In this document: positions 1 through 5,723 of the stretch, in pieces
Layout of the letters: each line of letters begins with the position of its first letter
How positions within the stretch are numbered: the stretch's first letter is position 1
Assembly: GCA_028819955.1 (NCBI GenBank)
Contig: JAPPKP010000091.1
Span: forward strand, 1 to 6,557
DNA from: Rhodospirillaceae bacterium
Lineage (GTDB): Bacteria; Pseudomonadota; Alphaproteobacteria; UBA828
Direction: 5' to 3'
DNA: 6,557 bases
Translations under genes and position numbers: made by a program
The notes under the pieces: generated by a model
Database searches by the model: none
The model's input: the letters and a program-made list of their open reading frames with translations, nothing else
What the model was told of the DNA's origin: nothing

Positions 1-202
1 TCCGAATGCTGTGCTGCCCAGCCATGTCACCCCGCAACACTTCCAACCGGTTACTCCTGAGGGCGGCAAGGTCCTGGAGTGTCCCGGCGGCGTCCAACAA
101 GGTCAGGCGCCGTGCTGCCTGATTGGCGAAACCCTGAAAGGCAGCGACCCGATAACCCTCGAAGAAACGCCGCGTGTCTCGCCCCCTGAAACTTTGAATC
201 AT
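1..202 (-). CDS. higB: HigB-family (RelE/ParE superfamily) toxin, N-terminal part, cut by window edge
   Basis: Reading the minus strand from the ATG at 202-200 gives 67 codons with no stop, running off the left edge. The protein begins MIQSFRGRDTRRFFEG and later has RRLTLLDAAGTLQDL (residues 31-45) and NRLEVLRGDMAGQHSIR (51-67). This follows the HigB plan: MI-SF, a charged stretch, a LDAA-TL-DL helix, then NRLE-L-GD--GQ-SIR. HigB toxins are ribosome-dependent mRNA interferases of about 92 residues, normally followed by the antitoxin gene higA. About 25 residues, including the C-terminal part of the active site, and any higA lie outside the window. At the GD--GQ step Met60 stands where, from memory, relatives often have Arg. 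No Shine-Dalgarno motif precedes the ATG, but an inverted repeat lies 20 bases upstream. The gene starts 43 bases after the aminotransferase stop on the same strand. Family assignment is from motif recognition; whether it is intact cannot be judged. Confidence 0.85.
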   Translation of the reverse strand, partial: MIQSFRGRDTRRFFEGYRVAAFQGFANQAARRLTLLDAAGTLQDLAALRSNRLEVLRGDMAGQHSIR

Positions 203-222
203 CTTGGAGAACGGTAGCCGGT

Positions 223-239
223 TTTACGCTATCCGTAAA
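223..239. promoter_or_regulatory. Inverted repeat, candidate HigA operator upstream of the toxin
   Basis: The sequence TTTACG-CTATC-CGTAAA has perfect 6-base arms (223-228 and 234-239) around a 5-base centre. It lies in the 43-base gap between the aminotransferase stop and the toxin start. Antitoxins of the HigA/GraA type bind palindromes of this size just upstream of the toxin gene to repress their own operon; from memory the GraA site has the similar form TTAACG-N5-CGTTAA. There is no T-run after it, so it is a poor terminator for the aminotransferase gene. On the minus strand its outer arm could also be a -35 (TTTACG) placed 17 bases before a weak -10 (TACCGT). The repeat is seen; the operator role is inferred from position and form. 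Confidence 0.55.
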
Positions 240-245
240 CCCTCG

Positions 246-1433
246 TCACGCCTTCAGGCGGCTGCCGAGATGGTCGATGGCGGCCGAGACGCCGCCTTTG
301 CCGTGGAGGATGTCGAGCGCGGCGAGACCGGTCTCGATGGCGCCGAGCGTGCCGAGCGTCATGGGCGCGTTCGCATGACCCATGTGGGCGATGCGGAACG
401 CGTGGCCGGAGAGCGGCCCGAGCCCGATGCCGAGGCTCACGTTGCAGACTTCATAGGACCAGTCGAGCAGGCGGCTAAGCGCGGGATCGTCCATGAGGAT
501 CGTGGTCACGGTGGGAGAGCGTTCGGCAGGCTCCGGGACGTTGAAGGCGAGCGCGCCGCCTTCCGACCAGCGCTCGACCGCCGCCTGGGTGGCGCCGGCG
601 AGGAGCTCGTGGCGGCGGAAGGCGGCCTCCAGGCCCTCCTCGAAGAGCATGTCGAGGGACTTGCGCAGGCCGAACAGCAGATGAACCGGCGGCGTGCCGC
701 AGTACTTCATGTAGTGAAGCTCGCCCTCGCGCACGGTCCAGTCCCAATAGCGGGTCCGTAGCCCGGCATCGGCGTGGGCGGCCAGCGCCCTCTTGCTTGC
801 GCCGACGAAGCTCAGGCCGGGAGTCATCATGAGCCCCTTCTGTGCGCCTGCGACCGCGACATCGACTCCCCAGTCGTCCATCTCGAACGGCATCGAGCCG
901 AGCGAGGCGATGACGTCGACCATGAAGAGCGCATCGTGGCCGCTGGCCTCGATGGCTGCACCCAGGGCGGGGATGTCGTTCACGATGCCCGACGCGGTGT
1001 CCACCTGCACCACCAGGATGGCCTTGATCTCGCCCGCGCGATCGACCCGCAGGCGCCGCTCCAGCGCTTCGGACGACACCGCCCGCTGAGGCTCCGCCTC
1101 CAGCACCTCGACCTCGATGCCGAGGGGTTCCGCCATCTCGCCCCAGCCGATGGCGAAGCGCCCGCTCTCCAGCACCAGCACCTTGTCGCCGCGCGAGAGG
1201 ACGTTGGTGAGCGCGGCCTCCCAGGCACCGTGGCCGTTGGCGATGTAGATGTAGGTGCGGCCCTGCTCCGTGCGGAAGACCCGGCGCAGGTCGTCGAGGC
1301 AGCTGTCGGTGACGGCGGTCAGCTCCTCGCCGTAGATGTCCACGGCCGGCCGCTGCATGGCCTGGAGCACCTCGTGCGGGACGGTGGTGGGGCCGGGAAG
1401 GGCCAGGAAATCGCGGCCGCGGCTTACGGTCAT
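246..1433 (-). CDS. PLP-dependent class V aminotransferase, serine/alanine-glyoxylate type
   Basis: The 395-residue protein has full family length. It opens with the LPGPTTVP segment (12-19), then NGHGAWEAALTN (66-77) in the cofactor phosphate-binding region, VDVIASLGS (172-180) with Asp173 expected to contact the pyridine nitrogen of PLP, AGAQKGLMM (195-203) with Lys199 as the Schiff-base lysine, and FRIAHMGH (346-353) with Arg347 expected to bind the substrate carboxylate. These are marks of the alanine-glyoxylate / serine-glyoxylate / serine-pyruvate family, soluble enzymes that move an amino group to glyoxylate or pyruvate. The actual donor cannot be told from sequence. The ATG at 1433 has GAGGTG at 1438-1443 upstream. 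It lies 114 bases downstream of the alpha/beta hydrolase gene on the same strand, so the two may share a transcript. The hydrolase resembles kynurenine formamidase, but this enzyme reads as the glyoxylate type rather than kynureninase, another PLP-fold relative. Confidence 0.9.
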   Translation of the reverse strand: MTVSRGRDFLALPGPTTVPHEVLQAMQRPAVDIYGEELTAVTDSCLDDLRRVFRTEQGRTYIYIANGHGAWEAALTNVLSRGDKVLVLESGRFAIGWGEMAEPLGIEVEVLEAEPQRAVSSEALERRLRVDRAGEIKAILVVQVDTASGIVNDIPALGAAIEASGHDALFMVDVIASLGSMPFEMDDWGVDVAVAGAQKGLMMTPGLSFVGASKRALAAHADAGLRTRYWDWTVREGELHYMKYCGTPPVHLLFGLRKSLDMLFEEGLEAAFRRHELLAGATQAAVERWSEGGALAFNVPEPAERSPTVTTILMDDPALSRLLDWSYEVCNVSLGIGLGPLSGHAFRIAHMGHANAPMTLGTLGAIETGLAALDILHGKGGVSAAIDHLGSRLKA

Positions 1434-1437
1434 GGCG

Positions 1438-1443
1438 CACCTC
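1438..1443 (-). promoter_or_regulatory. Ribosome binding site of the aminotransferase gene
   Basis: On the minus strand GAGGTG ends four bases before the ATG at 1433. It supports this start over internal Met codons. Confidence 0.55.
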
Positions 1444-1455
1444 GTGGAACTGGGC

Positions 1456-1495
1456 GGGCTTTGCCCTACTCCTCCCGCATGGGTTCGGCAAGCCC
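1456..1495 (-). repeat. Imperfect inverted repeat in the aminotransferase leader
   Basis: Arms GGGCTTTGCC (1456-1465) and GGCAAGCCC (1487-1495) pair over nine base pairs with one bulged base. A smaller CCC-GCAT-GGG hairpin (1474-1483) sits inside the loop. It occupies the middle of the 114-base gap between the hydrolase and the aminotransferase, the longest gap in the minus-strand series. No T-run follows on the minus strand, so it is not a classic rho-independent terminator. It may be an mRNA-processing or stability structure, or simply chance in GC-rich DNA. I see no other gene or strong promoter in this gap. Confidence 0.3.
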
Positions 1496-1547
1496 GTCGT
1501 TCGCAGAACTGGTGGTACCGGGTGAAGCGGGGATGTAGTCCGTCCCT

Positions 1548-2393
1548 CTACAACCCCATCTGGGCGAGTGCCGATTGCGTAAGCGCGCTGCCAGGGCGGC
1601 CCATCTCGCTGACCACGTTGTAGTGGTTGAGGCCTTCGATCTCCATGACAGTGGCCTCGAACCCGCGCGCCCGCCAGGCCTCGGCGAAGGCCCGGTTCTG
1701 GGCCACGAACGCGGGCGTTTCCGCCGCGCCGACCGCCGCAATCAGCGGCGCGCCCGTCTCCGGCAGATGATGGATGGGGCTGTTGCGCACGGCCGCCTCG
1801 GCATCGAGCCGGACATCGTCGTTGATGCTGGTCTCCCTGATCGGCGCCAAGTCGAAGATGCCGGAGATCGCCGTGCCGCCCTTCACCAGGCCGGCGGGGC
1901 GCCCGCGCGCGGCCCAGTCGGTGCAGAGCATCATGGCGGTGAGGTGCCCGCCGGCGGAGTGGCCGGAGACGAAGATGCGGTCCGGGTCGCCGTTGAGCCG
2001 GCCGGCGTTGTCGGCGAGCCACTCGATTGCGGTGCGGCATTGCTCGACGATGGTGTCGAGGGTCACCGCCGGCGCCAGCGCGTAGTTGAGCGAGACCGCG
2101 GCGCCCCCGGCGGCCACGAAGCCCTCGGCGGGGAACGAGTGCACGTTCTTGTCCATGGCGCGCCAGTAGCCGCCGTGGATGAAGACCTGGATGGGCGCGC
2201 CGGCCGCCGCCGCCGGGAACAGGTCGGCGGTCATGTTGGGGCCCGCGCCGTAGCAAACATCGAGGGTGCAGGGGAAGGCCTCGCGCACCCGCACGCTCTC
2301 GGCCTCCCACACCGCGAAGTAGTCCTCGAAGTCCGGGTGGCGCAGGAGCAGGTTGTAGCCGGCCTCCTGCGGGAGATGCCGTTGCTCGGTCAT
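1548..2393 (-). CDS. Alpha/beta hydrolase, kynurenine formamidase-like
   Basis: This 281-residue protein has the full alpha/beta hydrolase set: oxyanion-hole motif HGGYW (73-77), NYALAP (103-108), nucleophile elbow GHSAGGH (144-150) with Ser146, and a late His257 in GLNHYN. The acidic triad member is probably Glu225 in VGAAETPAF; the matching place in characterised formamidases is usually Asp. HGGYW with NYxLAP and a G-x-E/D-x-P-x-F segment points to the arylformamidase branch, which hydrolyses N-formylkynurenine to kynurenine and formate, but related esterases share these motifs. There is no signal peptide, so it is probably cytoplasmic. The ATG at 2393 is chosen because GGAG (2401-2404) lies seven bases upstream and the N-terminus then matches family length. 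The open frame continues 71 codons further upstream only as a shadow of the oxygenase gene. It starts 29 bases after that gene's stop. Fold is certain; substrate is only inferred. Confidence 0.88.
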   Translation of the reverse strand: MTEQRHLPQEAGYNLLLRHPDFEDYFAVWEAESVRVREAFPCTLDVCYGAGPNMTADLFPAAAAGAPIQVFIHGGYWRAMDKNVHSFPAEGFVAAGGAAVSLNYALAPAVTLDTIVEQCRTAIEWLADNAGRLNGDPDRIFVSGHSAGGHLTAMMLCTDWAARGRPAGLVKGGTAISGIFDLAPIRETSINDDVRLDAEAAVRNSPIHHLPETGAPLIAAVGAAETPAFVAQNRAFAEAWRARGFEATVMEIEGLNHYNVVSEMGRPGSALTQSALAQMGL

Positions 2394-2400
2394 GGTTCTG

Positions 2401-2404
2401 CTCC
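2401..2404 (-). promoter_or_regulatory. Ribosome binding site of the alpha/beta hydrolase gene
   Basis: GGAG on the minus strand, seven bases before the ATG at 2393. It decides this start against the longer open frame that overlaps the upstream oxygenase gene. Confidence 0.55.
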
Positions 2405-2422
2405 GGTGGCTCGTCGGCGCCG

Positions 2423-3892
2423 TCACTCCGCCCTGAGCACGTCGAAGGCGATGCTGACGCGCTCGCCGGAGCCGGCGAAGGGGAGGGTGCGGTGGAACAT
2501 GTACGAGGGGAAGAGCAGCATCAGCCCCTCTTCGGGCTCGATCAATCGGGTCTCGGGCTCCGCTCTGATCCGGAAATCCCAATAGGGCCGGCCGAACTCG
2601 ATCCACCCGGCGGTGCCGTCGTCGTCGGCGCCGAGGGCAGGGGGGAGGGTCACGTAGTAGACCCCGCTGAGCCAGGCCGAGGGGTGGATATGGGGCACCT
2701 GGTAGGCGCCCTCGTCGAGGATGACGCCCCAGGCCGTAATCCGGACGCGGTCCGGGATATCGGCGAGGAAGGGGTGGCCGGGGTCCTGCGGCAACGCATC
2801 GCGGTAGCGGTCTACCGCTTCCGCCACCAGCGTACCGAAGTCAGCTGCTGCGCCGCGGCCCGGCAGCAGCTCGCCGGTGCTCTGGCCGCGCTCCATGGAG
2901 TAGCTTTCTGGCGCCGCCCGCAATGTCGGATGATCCCGGACTATCCCGGATAATGCCGCATTGAAGGCGGCGATGTCGGCGTAGCCGGCGGGCGGGGCGC
3001 AGCGCTCGGGGCGGAGCAGGCGGTCGAAGTCGAGCAACATCCGCGTTTCCGCCAGCTCGCCCGCCTCCCGGAGCGCGACTGCCTTCATCGCGAGCGCGCC
3101 GCTCTGGCCGGGGTGCCGCGCCAGCAGGTCGTCGCACGCGGCGACGGCGGCTCCGGGGTCTCCGCGATCGAGATGGGCGTGGACGTGGCGGGGTTTCCCC
3201 ACCTCAAACGAGGCGTCGAGGATGTCCGCCCTGAGCGCCGCCGCCTGGGCGTAAGAGTCGAGAGCCTCGTCGAGCCGGCCCTGGGCATGGAGAACGTTGC
3301 CGAGCGCAAAATACGCCTGGGCATTCTCAGGCTCGATGGCGAGAGCCCGGCGGAGGGCGTGCGCGGCCTCGTCGAGAGCGCCCTTGGCGTGGTGGACCAG
3401 CCCGATGCGGAGCCAGGTGCCGGCGTGGCCGGGGCGGAGCTGGCTAGCCCTGCTCAGCGCCTCGGCGGCGCCGTCGAGGTCCCCCCTGGCGCGCAACGCC
3501 TGGCCGAGATTGGCGTGGGCCTCGGCACGTTCCGGGTCGAGCGCGACCGCACAGCGGTAGGCGGCGACGGCGGCATCGAGCCGGCCGGCGGCCTGGAGCA
3601 CGTTGCCGAGGTCGTTGTGGGCGCCGCCGTCGCCCTCGTCGAGCGCGACGGCCCGTTGCAGGAGCGTCGCCGCCTCGTCCACCGCATCGAGCCGGAAGGC
3701 AACGAGGGCGCAGGCCTTCAACGCCTCCAGGTGGTCGGGCCGGGCGGCGAGCACGGTACGGTAGAGGTTGTGCGCTTCTTGATGCCGCCCCGTCCGCGCG
3801 TGGCGTGCGGCACGGCGCATCGCCTCGCGGACACGAGTCGGCGAGAGCTTCCTACCCTTGTCTCGTTCCGCCCGGCGCCCGCTTGCCGCCAC
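2423..3892 (-). CDS. TPR protein with C-terminal 2-oxoglutarate/Fe(II) oxygenase domain
   Basis: The 489-residue protein has two parts. Residues about 24-227 are six tetratricopeptide repeats with 34-residue spacing, clearest from AHNDLGNVLQAAGRLDAA (91-108) to AYFALGNVLHAQGRLDEA (193-210); residues 228-292 look like degenerate repeats. Residues about 305-489 resemble the putative 2OG-Fe(II) oxygenase family: YQVPHIHPSAWLSGVYYV (397-414), IEFGRPYWDF (431-440), FPSYMFHRTLPF (461-472) and ERVSIAFD (477-484). Likely iron ligands are in HIH (401-403) plus His467, and Arg478 may hold 2-oxoglutarate; no plain HxD is visible, so ligand assignment is tentative. Such enzymes hydroxylate proteins or small molecules, with TPRs probably binding the partner; the substrate is unknown. 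There is no signal peptide. The start is GTG at 3892, supported by AAGGAG six bases upstream. It follows mutY by 60 bases. Confidence 0.87.
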   Translation of the reverse strand: MAASGRRAERDKGRKLSPTRVREAMRRAARHARTGRHQEAHNLYRTVLAARPDHLEALKACALVAFRLDAVDEAATLLQRAVALDEGDGGAHNDLGNVLQAAGRLDAAVAAYRCAVALDPERAEAHANLGQALRARGDLDGAAEALSRASQLRPGHAGTWLRIGLVHHAKGALDEAAHALRRALAIEPENAQAYFALGNVLHAQGRLDEALDSYAQAAALRADILDASFEVGKPRHVHAHLDRGDPGAAVAACDDLLARHPGQSGALAMKAVALREAGELAETRMLLDFDRLLRPERCAPPAGYADIAAFNAALSGIVRDHPTLRAAPESYSMERGQSTGELLPGRGAAADFGTLVAEAVDRYRDALPQDPGHPFLADIPDRVRITAWGVILDEGAYQVPHIHPSAWLSGVYYVTLPPALGADDDGTAGWIEFGRPYWDFRIRAEPETRLIEPEEGLMLLFPSYMFHRTLPFAGSGERVSIAFDVLRAE

Positions 3893-3898
3893 CGGTGT

Positions 3899-3904
3899 CT
3901 CCTT
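3899..3904 (-). promoter_or_regulatory. Strong Shine-Dalgarno site that fixes a GTG start
   Basis: AAGGAG on the minus strand with a six-base spacer to GTG at 3892-3890. The next in-frame Met is at residue 25, inside the region leading into the first TPR, so the GTG is the better start. Confidence 0.7.
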
Positions 3905-3952
3905 CGCTGGCCGTCTAAGAGGCGCGCGATGCTACCACGGACGCGCCCGCTC

Positions 3953-5065
3953 TCAGCCGTGCCCGCCCCCCGGCTCGCTCGCGGGGCCGGGCCGGTGGCG
4001 CGCCGCGTAGCGGACCAGCTTTCGCGTGAGGGTCGGGAGCGCGTGTTCCGAAAAGCGCGCGGGCGGGCACCAGATCGCGCCGTCCTCTCGGGAGGCGGCC
4101 CCAATCTCGGTCTCGGCGGCAGCTACCAACAATTCAATCTCGAAGTGAGTGAAGCCGTGGCGGACCGGCTCCGGCAGTGCCTGCCACTGCAGCGGCTGCG
4201 GCGCGTGGGCCAAGGCTTCTGCCAAGTTCCAGGGCTCGTCGCGCCAGGGCGTGGTGGGCAGCTCGATCATCCCGCCGAGCAGGCCGTCGTTCGGCCGGCG
4301 GCGCAGCAGCACGGCGCCATCCGCGCGCATGAGCCAGAAGGAGACGCCGTGGCGCAGCGGTCGTTCTCGCTTGGGCGACCGGCGCGGCAGGTTCTCGGCC
4401 AGACCCAACGCACGGCCCTCGCAGGAGCTCTGCCAGGGGCAGGCGAGGCAGCCCGGATTGCGTGGCGTGCAGATGCCCGCGCCGAGGTCCATCAATGCCT
4501 GCGCGTAGTCGCCGGGCCTGACGGGGGGCGTGAGCTCGGCGGCAAGGGCGTAGAGTTCGGGTTTCGCTGCCGGCAGCGGCGTCTCCACCGCGCGCAGTCG
4601 GGCGATCACCCGCTCGACGTTGCCGTCGACCACAGTCGCCGGCCGGTCGAAGGCGATGGCCGCGATCGCTGCCGCGGTGTAGCGCCCGATCCCCGGCAGC
4701 GCCCTGAGCGCCTTCTCATCCGCCGGGAAGCGCCCGCCGTGCTCGTCCAGCAGATGCCGCGCGCAGACGTGCAGGTTGCGCGCGCGGGCGTAGTAGCCGA
4801 GCCCCTGCCAGGCGTGGAGCACGTCGTCGAGCTCGGCATGCGCGAGCGATTCGAGGGTAGGCCAGCGTTCCAGGAACCGCTGGAAATAGCCGGCGACCAC
4901 CGGAACGGTGGTCTGCTGCAGCATGATCTCGCTGAGCCAGACGCGGTAGGGGTCGGGCCTCACGCCGGGGGCGGCGCGCCAGGGCAGCTGGCGGCGGTGG
5001 CGGTCGTACCAGTCGAGCAGCGCCTGGACGAGCCGCGCGGGCGAGGCGGGCCGGGCGGCGCTCAT
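3953..5065 (-). CDS. mutY: A/G-specific adenine DNA glycosylase MutY
   Basis: MutY removes adenine mispaired with 8-oxoguanine or guanine, starting base excision repair. The 370-residue length is usual. Visible marks are LPWR (27-30), SEIMLQQT (45-52) with catalytic Glu46, the helix-hairpin-helix LPGIGRYTAAAI (123-134), VDGNVERV (146-153) with catalytic Asp147, and a 4Fe-4S cluster set Cys199-X6-Cys206-X2-Cys209-X5-Cys215. The C-terminal Nudix-like 8-oxoG recognition domain (about 236-355) has GLLGGMIELP (261-270) and a GFTHFEIEL segment (304-312). The ATG at 5065 gives a normal N-terminus just before the first helix (LLDWYDRHRR), although no clear Shine-Dalgarno precedes it. It is divergent from the DUF721 gene and leads the minus-strand gene series. 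Nothing appears missing or broken. Confidence 0.97.
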   Translation of the reverse strand: MSAARPASPARLVQALLDWYDRHRRQLPWRAAPGVRPDPYRVWLSEIMLQQTTVPVVAGYFQRFLERWPTLESLAHAELDDVLHAWQGLGYYARARNLHVCARHLLDEHGGRFPADEKALRALPGIGRYTAAAIAAIAFDRPATVVDGNVERVIARLRAVETPLPAAKPELYALAAELTPPVRPGDYAQALMDLGAGICTPRNPGCLACPWQSSCEGRALGLAENLPRRSPKRERPLRHGVSFWLMRADGAVLLRRRPNDGLLGGMIELPTTPWRDEPWNLAEALAHAPQPLQWQALPEPVRHGFTHFEIELLVAAAETEIGAASREDGAIWCPPARFSEHALPTLTRKLVRYAARHRPGPASEPGGGHG

Positions 5066-5091
5066 GAACGGGGGCGCTTCACAGCCGGCGC

Positions 5092-5097
5092 AGGAGG
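5092..5097 (+). promoter_or_regulatory. AGGAGG motif upstream of DUF721, possible ribosome binding site for a TTG start
   Basis: A perfect AGGAGG lies in the short divergent gap, 10 bases before an in-frame TTG at 5108. The annotated ATG at 5141 has no Shine-Dalgarno of its own. If TTG is used, the DUF721 protein gains 11 residues. The ATG is 43 bases from the motif, too far for direct pairing. Confidence 0.4.
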
Positions 5098-5140
5098 GCG
5101 TACACCCTTGGTCCGGACCCTGCGACTCCCGGCCTCAGCC

Positions 5141-5608
5141 ATGCGCAAACCCCGCCAGGCGCAGCCGCTCGCCTCGCTGATCGGCAAGATCACCGCCAAG
5201 TCCTTCGAGGCGCGCGGGCTGGTGGCGGCGGGGATCGCCACCGAATGGCCGGCGATTGTGGGCGAGGGCGTCGCCGCCTCTTCGTGGCCCGAGCGCCTGG
5301 GGCGGGACGGGACGCTCAGGGTCTGCGTCTCCGGGCCGGTCGCGGTCGAGCTTCAGCATCTCGAACCCCAGATTCTGGAGCGGATCGCAGCCTTCTACGG
5401 CTACCGCGCAGTGACGCGGATTGCCTATGTAAACCGGGCGCCATCGCCAGAGCCAGCGCGGGATTCGGCGCTCCGGACGCCGCCGGAAATCGACTCGGAG
5501 TCGGCCGCACGTGTCGAAACTGCCGTCGAGTCCACCCGGCACCATCGCTTGAGGTCGGCCCTTGCGGCTTTGGGCCGGGCGGTACTCGCCCGCCCGCAGA
5601 CCAAGTAA
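5141..5608 (+). CDS. DUF721 domain protein, DciA-like
   Basis: The 155-residue protein begins MRKPRQAQPLASLIGKITAKSFEARGLVAAGIATEWPAIVG, then GTLRVCVSGPVAVELQHLEPQILERIAAFYGY (57-88). This is the DUF721 pattern: a basic start, a W-P-IVG helix-turn segment (36-41), and beta strands ending in a LQHL-PQILERI-A--G motif. DciA, the characterised DUF721 protein, helps load the replicative helicase in bacteria lacking DnaC/DnaI-type loaders; whether this alphaproteobacterial relative does the same is inference. Residues about 100-155 are low in conserved features and rich in Ala, Arg, Glu and Ser, probably a flexible tail. It is divergent from mutY with 75 bases between the start codons. An upstream TTG at 5108 with AGGAGG is an alternative start. 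The open frame extends far upstream only because it runs antisense to mutY. Confidence 0.88.
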   Translation: MRKPRQAQPLASLIGKITAKSFEARGLVAAGIATEWPAIVGEGVAASSWPERLGRDGTLRVCVSGPVAVELQHLEPQILERIAAFYGYRAVTRIAYVNRAPSPEPARDSALRTPPEIDSESAARVETAVESTRHHRLRSALAALGRAVLARPQTK

Positions 5609-5723
5609 CCTATTGATAATGAAAATATAGTTCGAGTGAAACGGCGGTGCGCCGGGGCGCCGCGGCCGCTCCTCCGCTTGCAAAGCTATACTTTTCGCAG
5701 CGGGCGCGTACAGTCCGGCCCGA
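5609..5723 (+). promoter_or_regulatory. Intergenic region with AT-rich patch and possible -10 element for the methyltransferase
   Basis: The 115 bases between DUF721 and the methyltransferase start with an AT-rich patch (about 5607-5640), which stands out in this GC-rich DNA. A TATACT at 5687-5692 would place a transcription start near 5699, about 25 bases before the ATG. No good -35 is seen 17 bases upstream. A second -10-like TATAGT lies at 5626-5631, also without a -35. The GC-rich palindromic bases around 5648-5663 have no following T-run, so I do not call a terminator. The gap suggests the methyltransferase may have its own promoter. Confidence 0.3.

Noticed and set aside
11..217. A 68-codon plus-strand frame at the left edge
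   Set aside because: It is antisense to the HigB-like frame, which has convincing family motifs; the plus-strand product matches nothing I know.
223..239. The palindrome as a terminator of the aminotransferase gene
   Set aside because: The stem is only six pairs, AT-containing, and has no T-run on the 3' side; an operator fits better.
475..2310. A minus-strand open frame of 611 codons overlapping the hydrolase and aminotransferase
   Set aside because: It is very rich in Arg, Gly, Pro and His with no motif and crosses two real genes in a different frame; a frame shadow.
1575..2585. A 336-codon plus-strand frame opposite the hydrolase
   Set aside because: Low-complexity Arg/Gly/Ala/Val sequence, antisense to a gene with an intact catalytic triad, no ribosome site found.
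2933..2950. Direct repeat ATCCCGGA twice with 10-base period
   Set aside because: It is inside the oxygenase gene, encodes an ordinary stretch of the protein, and only two copies exist; most likely chance.
3113..5608. A plus-strand open frame of 831 codons running across the oxygenase and mutY genes into DUF721
   Set aside because: Only the last 155 codons (from 5141) match a family. The rest is the antisense image of two clearly functional genes, an expected artefact of GC-rich codon bias.
5648..5663. GC-rich palindromic bases as a terminator of DUF721
   Set aside because: Very short loop, no T-run, and similar GC palindromes are frequent by chance in this DNA.
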